Of a stretch of DNA of 64,000 nt, positions 54,828 through 64,000 are shown piece after piece. The DNA is taken from positions 1-64,000 of the forward strand of contig NZ_BAEH01000105.1 in the NCBI RefSeq assembly GCF_000241305.1, written 5' to 3'. Every line of letters begins with the position of its first letter. Position 1 is the stretch's first letter. The stretch is from Gordonia effusa NBRC 100432. GTDB lineage: Bacteria; Actinomycetota; Actinomycetes; Mycobacteriales; Mycobacteriaceae. Under the pieces are notes generated by a model that made no database searches, was not told where the DNA came from, and saw nothing but the letters and a program-made list of their open reading frames with translations. Made by a program: the position numbers and the translations under genes.

Positions 54828-55781
54828 ATGACCGACACTGGCGTGTTGATGTCGGCTGACTCTTGGCGCGCCGCCGCCCAGCGGCATCGGACCCGCGTCG
54901 ATGAGCTCATTGGTGACTACTTGGCCGCACGTCGTCGCGGCGCGAAACATCCGGTGATCGATTTCTTGTTCACCTACTACCCGTATCGGCCTGTTTTGTT
55001 GCAGCGCTGGCATCCGGGCTTCGGGGTGGTACTGGCCGATGCCGACGGGCGCACGCACCCGTATGCGGATCAGCGCGGCTATGAACGCGTCGGCGATGGT
55101 GTCACCGTGTCCCAGGCGTACCTGCGTAAACGCGCTACGACGATCGCGTATACGTCGGAGTTGTTGTCGGCCACCGCTTCCCGGCCGGCGCGACTCGGGT
55201 GTTTCGGTTTGCACGAGTGGGCCATGGTCTACCGCGGCGCCGGGAGCGAAGCGAGCGGGCCGAATACGACGAGCGCCGGGAGCGAAGCGAGCGGGCCGAA
55301 TATGACCGCCGCGCCCCAACATTCGGTGCCGCTGCGGCTGGGCGTGGACGGTACCGACCGGGTGGTCGAGTCGATGTCGTTGCAGTGCACGCATTACGAC
55401 GCGTTCCGGTTCTTCACTGAACCCGCCGTTGGGCGAAACTCCGCACCGCTGACGCGGGCATCGCAGGTGGACTTCGAGCAGCCCGGGTGTCTTCACGCCT
55501 CGATGGATCTGTATCGGCTGACGGCGAAGTTGATGCCGTTGATCGATTCGGGGCTGTTGTTGCGCACTTTCGAACTCGCGTATGCGGCGCGAGAGATTGA
55601 CATGCGTGCGAGCCCATACGATCTGCGCGACTACGGGTATGCCCCCATCGCAATAGAGACGGCGGCCGGGCGGGCGGAATATGTGCGAGCGCAAACCGTT
55701 GTAGCGGAGCAAGGTTCGCGTTTGCGGACCGAGCTGCTACGTCACATCACCGAGTTGCGATCGACTCTGTCACGCGCCTGA
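54828..55781 (+). CDS. uncharacterised actinobacterial protein with internal duplication
   Basis: 317 aa from the ATG at 54828 with GAGGTGAG upstream; the open frame further back is not coding. Conserved-looking blocks are RRGAKHPVIDFLFTYYPYRPVLLQRWHPGFGV, CFGLHEWAMVYRG, QCTHYDAFRFFTEPA and CLHASMDLYRLTAKLMPL. Orthologues carry an uncertain database name of 3-methyladenine DNA glycosylase, but no helix-hairpin-helix or other glycosylase motif is seen. After AMVYRG the sequence SEASGPN is repeated by a 36-bp duplication, forming a likely surface loop. It follows the CNNM pair in the same direction. Confidence 0.85.
   Translation: MTDTGVLMSADSWRAAAQRHRTRVDELIGDYLAARRRGAKHPVIDFLFTYYPYRPVLLQRWHPGFGVVLADADGRTHPYADQRGYERVGDGVTVSQAYLRKRATTIAYTSELLSATASRPARLGCFGLHEWAMVYRGAGSEASGPNTTSAGSEASGPNMTAAPQHSVPLRLGVDGTDRVVESMSLQCTHYDAFRFFTEPAVGRNSAPLTRASQVDFEQPGCLHASMDLYRLTAKLMPLIDSGLLLRTFELAYAAREIDMRASPYDLRDYGYAPIAIETAAGRAEYVRAQTVVAEQGSRLRTELLRHITELRSTLSRA
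55237..55302 (+). repeat. 36-bp in-frame tandem duplication
   Basis: Two identical 30-bp units, GCGCCGGGAGCGAAGCGAGC and ten further bases to CCGAATA, at 55237-55266 and 55273-55302, are offset by exactly 36 bp (12 codons). Each encodes AGSEASGPN. The GAGCGAAGCGAGC core is self-complementary in part. Confidence 0.92.
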
Positions 55782-55960
55782 AGTTACTTGCCGGTAGCCG
55801 ACTGGGAGGTGTTGGGAACTGCGCAAACAGTTCCGAGTAGCATGAGTGGCGGCTTCAGCGCACCGCAGCGTGTACTCGGCGGAACGCTGTCGTCGTCGAT
55901 CATTTCAAGGCTGCGCGGGGCGTCGGGTCCGACGTGCTCGCCGGGCACAGAAAGGCTGTC

Positions 55961-58129
55961 ATGTCGCAACGCGTCACCGTCCATGGTCTGCAGGTCGCTC
56001 CCGTTCTCTACGACTTCGTCAACAATGAGGCGCTACCTGGCACCGGAGTAGATCAGGACGCGTTTTGGGCCGGAGCCGCGTCGGTTATCAACGAGCACGG
56101 CCCGCGTAATCGCGAACTCCTCGCGGTGCGTGATGACCTGCAGGCGAAGATCGACGCGTGGCACCGGGAGCATCAGACCCTCGACTTCGCTGAGTACAAG
56201 GCGTTTCTGGCCGAGATCGGTTATCTCGTCGAGGAGCCAGCCGACTTCGCCATCGGCACTGAGAATGTCGACGTCGAGATCACCGACACGGCCGGTCCAC
56301 AGCTCGTGGTGCCGATTCTCAACGCGCGCTTCGCGCTGAACGCGTCCAATGCCCGCTGGGGTTCGCTATACGACGCGCTCTACGGCACCGATGCGATCCC
56401 GGAGACCGACGGTGCCGAGAAGGGCAAGTCCTACAACAAGATTCGCGGCGACAAGGTGATCGCGTTCGCAAAGGCGTTCCTGGACAAGGCCGTTCCGCTG
56501 GAGCATGGCTCTCATTCCGACGCGACCAAGTATGTGGTCGACGGTGAAAAGGTCACGGTGGTTCTCGGCGATGACACCGACACCACCACCTTTGCCGATC
56601 CGGCGGCATTCGTTGGATTCCAGGGCGACGCGCTGGCGCCGAAGGCAATTCTGTTGCGCCACAACGGACTTCACCTGGAAATTCAGATCGATGCGGACTC
56701 CCCCATCGGCTCGACCGATGCCGCTGGCGTCAAAGACGTGCTGGTCGAGTCCGCGATCACCACGATCATGGACTTCGAGGATTCAGTCGCCGCGGTCGAC
56801 GCCGACGACAAGGTGCTCGGCTACCACAATTGGCTGGGCCTCAACAAGGGCGACCTGTCGGAAGAAGTCGCCAAGGGCGGCAAAACCTTTACCCGCGTGT
56901 TGAACCCGAACCGGGTCTACACCGCGCCCGACGGTTCCGAACTCGAACTGCACGGTCGCTCACTGCTATTCGTGCGCAACGTCGGGCACTTGATGACCAC
57001 CGACGCGATCCTCGACGCCGACGGCAACGAGATCGGCGAAGGCATCCTCGACGCGTTGGTGACCTCGCTGATCGGCATCCATGGGTTGTCCTCCGAAGGT
57101 TTGCAGAACTCGCGCACCGGATCGATCTACATTGTGAAGCCAAAGATGCACGGTCCCGACGAGGTCAAACTGACCGCTGACCTGTTCGGCGCCGTCGAGA
57201 AGGTGCTCGGTCTGCCGGAGAACACCATCAAGGTCGGCATCATGGACGAGGAGCGCCGCACGACGGTCAACCTCAAAGCCGCGATCAAGGCCGCCGAGAA
57301 TCGCGTGGTGTTCATCAACACCGGCTTCCTCGACCGCACCGGCGACGAGATCCACACATCGATGGAGGCCGGCGCCGTGGTGCGCAAGGCCGACATGAAG
57401 CAGCAGACCTGGATCAAGGCCTACGAGGACTTCAACGTCGACACCGGCCTGCACGCGGGACTGCAGCATAAGGCGCAGATCGGCAAGGGCATGTGGGCCA
57501 TGCCCGATCTGATGCACGACATGCTGGAGCAGAAAATCGCCCACCCGCGGGCGGGCGCGAATACTGCCTGGGTGCCGTCACCGACCGCCGCCACCTTGCA
57601 CGCGCTGCACTACCACGAGGTGGACGTGTTCGAGCGTCAGGATGACATCGCCAAACGCGATCCAGCGTCAGTCGATGACGTGCTGACCATCCCGCTCGCG
57701 GCGAATACCAACTGGTCCGACGCGGAGAAGCGCGAGGAACTCGACAATGACGCGCAGTCGATTCTGGGCTATGTGGTTCGCTGGATCGACGCGGGCGTCG
57801 GATGTTCCAAGGTCCCCGACATCCACGACGTCGCCTTGATGGAAGACCGCGCGACCCTGCGAATCTCCAGTCAGCTGCTCGCCAACTGGTTGCGACACGG
57901 CATCGTGAGCGAAGACGACATCGTCGAAGCTCTCAAGCGGATGGCACCAGTGGTCGACCGGCAGAACGCCGGTGACCCCGATTACCGCCCGCTGGCTCCG
58001 GATTTCGATACCAACATCGCATTCCAAGCGGCGAAAGAGCTTATTCTCGAGGGCGCGAAGCAGCCGAGCGGCTACACCGAGCCGATCCTGCATCGGCGTC
58101 GTCGCGAATACAAGGCTGCCAACAACTGA
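55961..58129 (+). CDS. glcB: malate synthase G
   Basis: 722 aa from the ATG at 55961 (AAAGG 5 nt before). It condenses glyoxylate with acetyl-CoA to malate. Typical blocks are [69 protein letters not shown] and [19 protein letters not shown], with the catalytic Asp in the later [22 protein letters not shown] region. Complete G-form length. No aceA is in the window. It acts with acnA in two-carbon metabolism. Confidence 0.98.
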   Translation: MSQRVTVHGLQVAPVLYDFVNNEALPGTGVDQDAFWAGAASVINEHGPRNRELLAVRDDLQAKIDAWHREHQTLDFAEYKAFLAEIGYLVEEPADFAIGTENVDVEITDTAGPQLVVPILNARFALNASNARWGSLYDALYGTDAIPETDGAEKGKSYNKIRGDKVIAFAKAFLDKAVPLEHGSHSDATKYVVDGEKVTVVLGDDTDTTTFADPAAFVGFQGDALAPKAILLRHNGLHLEIQIDADSPIGSTDAAGVKDVLVESAITTIMDFEDSVAAVDADDKVLGYHNWLGLNKGDLSEEVAKGGKTFTRVLNPNRVYTAPDGSELELHGRSLLFVRNVGHLMTTDAILDADGNEIGEGILDALVTSLIGIHGLSSEGLQNSRTGSIYIVKPKMHGPDEVKLTADLFGAVEKVLGLPENTIKVGIMDEERRTTVNLKAAIKAAENRVVFINTGFLDRTGDEIHTSMEAGAVVRKADMKQQTWIKAYEDFNVDTGLHAGLQHKAQIGKGMWAMPDLMHDMLEQKIAHPRAGANTAWVPSPTAATLHALHYHEVDVFERQDDIAKRDPASVDDVLTIPLAANTNWSDAEKREELDNDAQSILGYVVRWIDAGVGCSKVPDIHDVALMEDRATLRISSQLLANWLRHGIVSEDDIVEALKRMAPVVDRQNAGDPDYRPLAPDFDTNIAFQAAKELILEGAKQPSGYTEPILHRRRREYKAANN

Positions 58130-58155
58130 CAGTCATATCCATAAGGAGTTAGTTG

Positions 58156-59331
58156 GTGGCCCACCACCGGACCGATGCGGGGCGCCGCGGAGTCAGTCGA
58201 GGACTGGTCTTCGCGGCGCTCTGCGTTATTTTGATCGTCGCCGTCGGGGTCCTCTGGTGGCAGCTCGGCGACCGCGTCGACAGGCAAGGCAACCAGGCGG
58301 CTGGAACCTGCGTCGAGGGTAAGGCGATGGTATCGATCATCGCCGATCCGGATATCACCGATGCACTGCGTGGAATTGCCAAGTCCTACAACCAAACTCA
58401 TCCGGTGGTACGAGATCATTGCATTACCATCGATATTCGGCCGGGCGATTCTCGCATCACGTACCAGGGATTGACCGAGTCACAATGGGATTCGTCGACG
58501 CTGGGCGCCTTCCCTGCTGCGTGGGTGCCGCAATCGTCGGTGTGGACATCGCAGTTGCAAGTGACTAAGCCGGCCCTGCTCGACGGAACGCCCGAGTCGC
58601 TGGTGACGTCGCCGATCGTGCTTGCCGTGTCGCCGGAGTTCAAGGAGAAGGTCGACGGAAAGATCGACTGGGGACAGTTGCCGACCCTCGCCCGCACTGC
58701 CGGCAGTCTGTCGCGATTCGGGCTCACCGGTTGGGGCGCATTGCGATTGGCCATGCCCACCGGGCCCAATAGCGACCCGACGGCACTTTCCGCGCAGGCC
58801 GTAGCTACCGAGGTAACGCGCAGCCAGTCGTTGCTCACCGCTTCGGACGCCGACTCGACCCGAGTGCGATCGAGTATCCAGGTGCTTCTAGACGAGGCAC
58901 CCAAACTCGACGAGAACACGTCGGCGTGGGCCGCGGACACCATCGCGAATGCCGCCGATCCGGCCAAGGCAACTATTCACGCGGTCCCGATTACCGAGGC
59001 GCAGTTGTACATCCTCAGCCGAGCCGGCAAGAGCGCGAATCTACGTGAGCTGACGCTTGGTGGAACCTCACCGCTGGCCGACTTTCCGGTCACTCACCTC
59101 TCCGGCGATAAAGTCTCGACGGCACAGGCCGACGGCGTCGGGGAGTTTTTCGCATTTGTGCGCCAGGCCGAGCAAATGAAGAAGCTCACCGCTCTCGGTT
59201 TCCGTGGTGATGCCGCTCTGCCGCAAGCCAATTCGACCGTTAGCTTCCCGGTCATCCCAAATCCAATGCCGGTGCCCGAGCCCGGAGCCGTCGTCGCGGT
59301 GAACAAGGCGTTGTACGGAAAGTCAGGCTGA
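58156..59331 (+). CDS. membrane-anchored protein with substrate-binding-like domain (Rv1836c-like, no VWA)
   Basis: 391 aa. GTG 58156 is preferred because AAGGAG is 7 nt upstream; TTG 58153 is also open. One N-terminal transmembrane helix (SRGLVFAALCVILIVAVGVLWW) anchors an outside domain with periplasmic-binding-protein features (VSIIADPDITDALRGIAKSYN, LLDGTPESLVTSPIVLAVSPEFKEKVDG, GWGALRLAMPTGPNSDPTALSA). The position after glcB matches Rv1836c, which as I recall continues into a von Willebrand A domain; here the gene stops first. Function unknown. Confidence 0.8.
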   Translation: MAHHRTDAGRRGVSRGLVFAALCVILIVAVGVLWWQLGDRVDRQGNQAAGTCVEGKAMVSIIADPDITDALRGIAKSYNQTHPVVRDHCITIDIRPGDSRITYQGLTESQWDSSTLGAFPAAWVPQSSVWTSQLQVTKPALLDGTPESLVTSPIVLAVSPEFKEKVDGKIDWGQLPTLARTAGSLSRFGLTGWGALRLAMPTGPNSDPTALSAQAVATEVTRSQSLLTASDADSTRVRSSIQVLLDEAPKLDENTSAWAADTIANAADPAKATIHAVPITEAQLYILSRAGKSANLRELTLGGTSPLADFPVTHLSGDKVSTAQADGVGEFFAFVRQAEQMKKLTALGFRGDAALPQANSTVSFPVIPNPMPVPEPGAVVAVNKALYGKSG

Positions 59332-59424
59332 AACCTGCGGCGTTAGGCGACCTGAGGGGATACCTCCCTTGCCGAGGCTCAGGACGCAGGTTTCAGTCGA
59401 TGCCTGGCGCCGGGTTGTGGTGGG

Positions 59425-59600
59425 CACGTTCGGTGTTCGGCTTGCGGGGTCTCGATACACCGCGCGTCTCGCTGCGCTCGTCGGGCGGCACTCGACCAGC
59501 CAGTTGAGCGGCACTCCCGACCTCGGCGGGCGGCACTCGACCAGCCAAGTTAGGCGCCACACCCGACCCGGCGGGCGCTCGATCAGCCGGGTTCGCGCGC
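59425..59600. repeat. palindromic GGTCTCGATACACC repeat between two convergent genes
   Basis: TGGGCACGTT at 59421-59430 leads into TTGCGGGGTCTCGATACACC ending near 59461. Then GCGTCTCGCTGCGCTCGTC and three GGCGGGCGGCACTCGACCAGCC-type modules continue to about 59590. The 59332-59605 gap holds nothing else. Confidence 0.88.
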
Positions 59601-59605
59601 CGCTG

Positions 59606-62458
59606 CTACTCCGCGAAGGCCTCGATCGGCGGGCAACTGCAGACTAGGTTTCGGTCACCGAACGCGCCGTCGATACGACGCACGCCGGGCCATACTTTGT
59701 CCCGACCGCCGGCCGACGGCAGGCCATTCGGGTAAACGGCCTCTTCCCGCGTGTACGGGTGATTCCATTCCGCGACAAGACATTCCGCCGTGTGCGGCGC
59801 ACCACGCATGGGGTTGTCGTCCACTGACCACTGCCCTGCCGCGACCTTGTCGATCTCGCCGCGGATAGCGATCATCGCGTCGATGAAGGCATCGATCTCA
59901 TCAAGGTTTTCACTCTCGGTTGGCTCGACCATCAGGGTGCCGGCCACCGGGAAGCTCATAGTGGGGGCGTGAAAACCGTAGTCCGCCAACCGCTTTGCCA
60001 CATCGTCGACGGTGACGCCGGTCTCTTTAGTCAGCCCGCGCAGATCGAGGATACATTCGTGGGCCACGAAGCCGCTGTCTCCGGTGTACAGCACCGGATA
60101 GAACTCGCCGAGACGCCGTGCGATGTAATTCGCCGACGCGATCGCGGTCAACGTCGCACGACGAAGTCCGTCGCCACCCATCATTGCGATGTACGCGTAG
60201 GTAATCGGCAGAATCGAGGCCGAACCATATGGTGCCGCAGAGATTGTCAGATCACCGGGCAGTTCGGCCGCGAGTGGGTGGCCCGGCAGGAATGGCGCCA
60301 GATGCTCGCGCACCCCGATGGGGCCGACGCCGGGTCCGCCGCCGCCGTGCGGGATACAGAAGGTCTTATGCAGATTCAAATGGCTGACATCGCCACCGAA
60401 ATGTCCTGGACGGGCAACTCCCACAAGCGCGTTCAGATTCGCGCCATCGATGTAGACCTGGCCGCCCGCATCGTGTACGGCACCGCAGATCTCGGTGATC
60501 TCATGTTCGAACACACCGTGGGTCGACGGATAGGTGATCATGACGGCAGCAAGCTCGTCGCCGTGGGCAGCGATCTTTTCTTTGAGGTCGGCGGTGTCGA
60601 CGTCGCCGTTTTCCCGGCACGCCACCACGATGACTTTCATACCCGCCATCACCGCCGACGCCGCGTTCGTCCCGTGCGCGCTAGACGGAATGAGGCACAC
60701 CGTCCGCTGTTCGTCGCCGCGCGAGAGGTGATAGCGACGGATCGCCAGTAGCCCGGCGTACTCGCCTTGCGATCCGGCGTTGGGCTGCAAGCTGATTCGG
60801 TCGTAGCCGGTGATTGTCGCCAACCACCCTTCCAACGTGGTGATCAGCTCCCGGATGCCAACCGTGTCTTCAGCCGGCGCGAATGGATGCAAACCCGCGA
60901 ACTCCGGCCAGGTAATCGGCTCCATCTCGGCGGTGGCGTTCAATTTCATGGTGCACGACCCAAGCGGGATCATGCTGCGGTCCAACGCGATATCTTTGTC
61001 CGCAAGCCGGCGCAAGTACCGCAACATCGCCGTTTCGGTGCGATAGCGATGAAATGCCGGGTGGGACAGGAACTCTGAAGTTCGGTTGGCGATGGGGGTG
61101 CTACCGGTCGCGGCGTCGACCCCGAACGCGTCGAGGACCGCGGCGACGTCAGCGTCGGTGGTCGTTTCATCACAGGCGACCGATACATGGTCGGCGTCGA
61201 CGCGCCACAGATTGATACCGCCAGCTTTCGCGGCGGCCACGACATCGTCGGCGCGCCCCGGCACATGTGCGAGAACGGTGTCGAAGTAGTTCGCGTGGAC
61301 GACGAGATCACCGAGTGAAGCGGCGATAGTGTCAGCGTGAGCGTGGACCCGCTGAGCGATCGCGGTAAGCCCCTGTGGTCCGTGATAACTGGCGTACATC
61401 GCCGCGACGACGGCGAGCAGCACCTGAGCGGTACAGATATTGCTGGTCGCCTTCTCCCGGCGGATGTGCTGCTCACGCGTCTGGAGCGACAGCCGGTACC
61501 CGAGATTGCCATCGTCGTCTTTGGAAACGCCAACGAGACGACCGGGCAACTGACGAGCATGTTTGGTATGGACCGAGAGGTAGCCGGCATGTGGTCCACC
61601 GAAACCCATCGGGACGCCGAACCGCTGGGTGGTACCGAAGCACGCGTCGGCCCCCTGCTCGCCGGGCGGGGTGAGCAGCGTCATCGCCAACAAGTCGGCG
61701 CCGACCGCGACGAGCGCGCCACGGTCGTGGGCGGCGGTAATGATCGGTTCGGCATCGACGACCCGGCCCGACGCACCCGGTACCTGGGTGATGACTCCGA
61801 AGAACTCGCCGTCGGGCAAACCGGCGTCGGGAGCTGCCGGATCCAAACGTGCTTCGACAACCTCGATGCCAAGCGGCTCGGCGCGGGTTGCGATGACGGC
61901 TTTGGTTTGCGGAAAGAGTTCGGCGTCGATGACCAGGCGCGGCGATTTGGACTTTCCGGCCCGGCGCAATAGAGTCATCGCCTCGGCGGCGGCGGTCGCT
62001 TCGTCGAGCATGGACGCATTGGCGATCTCCATGCCGGTGAGGTCGGAGACCATCGTCTGGAAGTTGAGCAACGCTTCGAGTCGGCCTTGACTGATCTCTG
62101 GCTGATACGGCGTGTACGCGGTGTACCAAGCGGGGTTCTCGACGACATTGCGCAATATCACGCCAGGCGTATGCGTGTCGTAGTAGCCGAGGCCGACCAT
62201 CGAACGAGCGACGGTGTTCTTGGCCGCCAGGCCGGCGAGCTCTGCGCCCACCTGAGGTTCGGAGAGTGCCGACGGCAGGGCGTCGAGTCCATCCGCGCCA
62301 TCAGCGATGCTGGACGGCACAACCCGCGCGGCCAACTCGTCGAGGTCGGATACACCGACGGCAGCCAGAATCCGGGTGGTCTCGTCGGAGTCGGGTCCGA
62401 TGTGACGGTCGGCGAAGAGTGCCGACTGGGCGGATGTGTGGGAGGACTCCAGTGCCAT
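59606..62458 (-). CDS. gcvP: glycine dehydrogenase (decarboxylating), P-protein
   Basis: 950-aa homodimeric-type P-protein of the glycine cleavage system. It decarboxylates glycine and passes the aminomethyl group to lipoyl-GcvH. The PLP lysine is Lys698 in [18 protein letters not shown]. Other marks are [35 protein letters not shown] and the C-terminal [21 protein letters not shown] 62458 with GAGAGG upstream. Expression should be controlled by the glycine riboswitch at 62505-62745. gcvT and gcvH are not in the window. Confidence 0.98.
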   Translation of the reverse strand: MALESSHTSAQSALFADRHIGPDSDETTRILAAVGVSDLDELAARVVPSSIADGADGLDALPSALSEPQVGAELAGLAAKNTVARSMVGLGYYDTHTPGVILRNVVENPAWYTAYTPYQPEISQGRLEALLNFQTMVSDLTGMEIANASMLDEATAAAEAMTLLRRAGKSKSPRLVIDAELFPQTKAVIATRAEPLGIEVVEARLDPAAPDAGLPDGEFFGVITQVPGASGRVVDAEPIITAAHDRGALVAVGADLLAMTLLTPPGEQGADACFGTTQRFGVPMGFGGPHAGYLSVHTKHARQLPGRLVGVSKDDDGNLGYRLSLQTREQHIRREKATSNICTAQVLLAVVAAMYASYHGPQGLTAIAQRVHAHADTIAASLGDLVVHANYFDTVLAHVPGRADDVVAAAKAGGINLWRVDADHVSVACDETTTDADVAAVLDAFGVDAATGSTPIANRTSEFLSHPAFHRYRTETAMLRYLRRLADKDIALDRSMIPLGSCTMKLNATAEMEPITWPEFAGLHPFAPAEDTVGIRELITTLEGWLATITGYDRISLQPNAGSQGEYAGLLAIRRYHLSRGDEQRTVCLIPSSAHGTNAASAVMAGMKVIVVACRENGDVDTADLKEKIAAHGDELAAVMITYPSTHGVFEHEITEICGAVHDAGGQVYIDGANLNALVGVARPGHFGGDVSHLNLHKTFCIPHGGGGPGVGPIGVREHLAPFLPGHPLAAELPGDLTISAAPYGSASILPITYAYIAMMGGDGLRRATLTAIASANYIARRLGEFYPVLYTGDSGFVAHECILDLRGLTKETGVTVDDVAKRLADYGFHAPTMSFPVAGTLMVEPTESENLDEIDAFIDAMIAIRGEIDKVAAGQWSVDDNPMRGAPHTAECLVAEWNHPYTREEAVYPNGLPSAGGRDKVWPGVRRIDGAFGDRNLVCSCPPIEAFAE

Positions 62459-62504
62459 GAGGGCAACCTCTCGCGAAGCCGATGCCGATGCATCGACGAT
62501 CAGT

Positions 62505-62745
62505 GCCCTCTCCCTCTGTCAATGCCGACTAAGGTCGGCGCCTGAGAGTTTCGGTCGCGCCGCTACCCCGGTAAGGGCAGACGACCACGACTTTTCACCG
62601 TGGGCGGACACGCTACTACACGTGTCACTTTCCAGAGACATCGTCAACGCAACGGTCCGGGGTGCCTGAGAGATTGACGGAGAGGTGTTGCTCCTTCGGC
62701 GGCCAGATCCGAGTTGCGGTCCGGCGCTCTCCCGCTGCGCAGCGA
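62505..62745 (-). ncRNA. tandem glycine riboswitch upstream of gcvP
   Basis: Read on the minus strand, aptamer 1 begins at about 62741 with GGGAGAGCGCCGGA, then CCGCCGAAGGAGCAA and AATCTCTCAGGCACCCCGG, all good matches to the glycine aptamer core. About 25 nt later aptamer 2 shows CTCTGGAAAGTG, CCACGGTGAAAAGTCG, AAACTCTCAGGCGCCGACC and ends with GACAGAGGGAGAGGG near 62511. The order is the usual two-aptamer ON switch for gcv genes. The core of aptamer 2 is divergent (no CCGAAGGGGCAA). The RNA ends 47 nt before the gcvP ATG. Confidence 0.9.
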
Positions 62746-62909
62746 TGCGTTGTCAATACTAACCGCCCACGTGAAGACACCTCATTCGCCGGGGCGTCGG
62801 GTGTATCACATCATGGCCGCCGACTACCCCACCGGAATTTGCGGCCACATAGCAATAATTGACGTGAACGGCCGAAAATCTGTGGGGTATTTCCGGCACG
62901 CCGCCACGG

Positions 62910-63428
62910 TCAGGGGGCGTCGATCTCGAGATCGACCAGCAACTCCGAGGCGAGGCGCTCGAGATCGCTACGGACCGTTGACAATTCGGTTCCCGGCGGA
63001 ATGCGGACGTCGAAGTCGGCTTCGAAGAGAATCCCGCCGGCCATCGGCGCCTCTCGGGTGCCGGTGACCATGTTCTCGATGGTGGCGCCACTGGCGCTGA
63101 GGGCTGTCGAGATCTCCTGCACGATGCCGGCGCGATCGTTGCCCAGCAATCCGATACGCAGGGCAGTCCAGTCATTACCGGAAATTACGTCTCCACCGCC
63201 GTCGTGAACGACAACGTCGAGTAGACCGTCGAGTTTCGTCACCGAGGAGATCACCTGGTCGGCATCGGAGGCCGCGACCGTAACCACGACGATGCCGGCG
63301 AATTTCCCGGCCAATCGGGCGAGTTGACTTCGATCCCAGCTACCACCGTTTGTCGCTATCGCGTCCGCGAGTGCTGAGACCAAACCGGGCCGGTCGTCGC
63401 CGATGACGGATAGCACGAGATTTCGCAT
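62910..63428 (-). CDS. GcvR-like two-ACT-domain regulator
   Basis: 172 aa, ATG 63428. Two ACT domains: MRNLVLSVIGDDRPGLVSALADAIATNGGSW at the start and ALRIGLLGNDRAGIVQEISTALSASGATIENM in the middle. This is the GcvR layout; in E. coli GcvR senses glycine and acts through the activator GcvA. No gcvA is present here, so the output path is unclear. It lies upstream of gcvP, separated by the riboswitch. Confidence 0.88.
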   Translation of the reverse strand: MRNLVLSVIGDDRPGLVSALADAIATNGGSWDRSQLARLAGKFAGIVVVTVAASDADQVISSVTKLDGLLDVVVHDGGGDVISGNDWTALRIGLLGNDRAGIVQEISTALSASGATIENMVTGTREAPMAGGILFEADFDVRIPPGTELSTVRSDLERLASELLVDLEIDAP

Positions 63429-63524
63429 GGCTTTAGGGTATCGGTTGGATCGGAGGGGGCGGTTCAGATTGGCGCGAACCGGGGTGCGGCGGTTTCGGAG
63501 GTTCTGTGAAAGTTACTGCGCCAT

Positions 63525-63712
63525 AAGGTTTTTGGCTGGGTTTTGAGTTGGGGTCACCGCGTCTCGATACACCGAAGCTCGCAAGCTCGCTTCGGCACTC
63601 GACGATCGGCGGTGGTCCGAATCGGCACTCGACAATCAGCGGTGGCCCGGCTGGCATTCGACGATCGGCGGTGGCCCGGCTCGACGACCGTAAGTGGCCC
63701 GCCTCGACGGTG
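63525..63712. repeat. palindromic repeat cluster after the GcvR-like gene's upstream side
   Basis: TTGGCTGGGTTTTGAG, then CGTCTCGATACACC near 63560-63573, GAAGCTCGCAAGCTCGCTTC (a strong hairpin) and GGCACTCGACGATCGGCGGTGG, followed by three partial CTCGAC-A-ATC-GCGGTGGCCC modules to about 63710. This copy is the closest relative of the one inside recB. The 63429-63718 gap has no gene. Confidence 0.88.
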
Positions 63713-63718
63713 GGTTAT

Positions 63719-64000
63719 CTAACCTGTTTTGCGCGTCCGGTTCTTACGACGTGCCGCCAGTTCGTCTTCGGGTGCGGTTTCGCTGACGCCGCCATCGGCG
63801 CGCTCGCCTGGGAAGTCGGCGATCGTGCCGGACAGCTCCCGCATGGCACCACTCACCGCGATACCGAACACGCCTTGGCCACCCTGCAAAAGGTCGACGA
63901 CCTCTTCGGCCGATGTGCACTCGTACACGGTGGTGCCGTCGGAGAACAGGGTGATCCGCGCGAGATCTTCGACGCCGCGCTGGCGAAGATGATCGACGGC
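63719..64000 (-). CDS. unrecognised protein, C-terminal fragment
   Basis: The minus-strand frame is open from the window edge (AVDHLRQRGVEDLARITLFS) to the TAG at 63719, giving 93 codons; the start is outside. The visible part is a mixed alpha/beta segment (LFSDGTTVYECTSAEEVVDLLQ, then GVFGIAVSGAMRELSGTIADF) followed by a charged tail ending in RRKNRTRKTG. I do not recognise the family. Good codon structure up to the edge makes it a real gene. Confidence 0.7.
   Translation of the reverse strand, partial: AVDHLRQRGVEDLARITLFSDGTTVYECTSAEEVVDLLQGGQGVFGIAVSGAMRELSGTIADFPGERADGGVSETAPEDELAARRKNRTRKTG

Noticed and set aside
54828..55781. Assignment as 3-methyladenine DNA glycosylase
   Set aside because: No helix-hairpin-helix, Tag or AAG-type motif is visible; the name is kept only as an uncertain database label.

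Overview
The window is chromosomal DNA from a high-GC actinobacterium of the order Mycobacteriales. Gene content and order fit a Gordonia- or Williamsia-like genus, but this is inference and no rRNA is present to test it. The evidence is a moxR-ripA-(Rv1476-like)-acnA-acnR block, an ndh-thioesterase-blaI-M56 peptidase-gnd-guaB1-two CNNM proteins-glcB-gcvP block in the order known from Mycobacterium, F420-type flavin/deazaflavin enzymes, a mycobacterial-type RecBCD, and many GTG/TTG starts. I saw no tRNA, rRNA, CRISPR array, prophage or insertion sequence.

Layout. 1-7078: cell-wall hydrolase ripA with a moxR AAA ATPase (cut by the window edge), an Rv1476-like membrane protein, aconitase with a good match to the AcnR operator upstream, its repressor acnR, and a small secreted protein. 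7194-13503: an unknown helical protein divergent from the Hen1/Pnkp RNA-repair pair, whose end faces a RES/HTH toxin-antitoxin pair. 13696-17593: a crotonase, a Ddn-like protein and a metal (probably Mn) ABC importer with a palindrome just before the lipoprotein start. 17775-24065: a HemK-like methyltransferase, a haem-oxygenase-like diiron enzyme, and a large NRPS whose N-terminus is a complete CDGSH iron-sulfur domain. 24150-26522: F420-type PPOX protein, DraG-like ADP-ribosylglycohydrolase and SGNH hydrolase. 26531-35230: recC-recB-recD. 35299-38820: secreted protein, nsrR-hmp nitric-oxide defence, AraC regulator and a glyoxalase-like protein. 38971-43954: homogentisate-dioxygenase-like cupin, alpha/beta hydrolase, CoA-transferase, TetR and a crotonase, probably a small catabolic unit. 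44444-59331: thioesterase, acetyltransferase, ndh, a second thioesterase, blaI-M56, gnd, guaB1, two CNNM/CorC proteins, an uncharacterised protein, malate synthase G and a membrane-anchored binding-protein-like protein. 59606-63428: glycine decarboxylase gcvP behind a tandem glycine riboswitch, preceded by a two-ACT-domain GcvR-like protein. 63719-64000: the 3' end of an unrecognised gene.

Repeats run through the window. A palindromic family with the core GGTCTCGATACACC plus CACTCGACCA occupies three intergenic gaps and has also entered recB in frame, in the linker between the helicase and nuclease parts. A second family of about 75 bp (outer arm CCAGAATTTTGGG, inner hairpin GGGGCA/TGCCCC) occurs twice. 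Several unrelated long perfect stems lie between genes. The ripA 3' end is followed by two extra tandem copies of its own last codons, and the gene at 54828 carries a 36-bp in-frame duplication.

The most unusual locus is the CDGSH-NRPS fusion, whose start codon overlaps on the opposite strand with that of the diiron-enzyme gene. It looks like a compact iron-dependent peptide-modifying system. The next most interesting is the RNA-repair operon with an uncharacterised divergent neighbour and an adjoining toxin-antitoxin pair.
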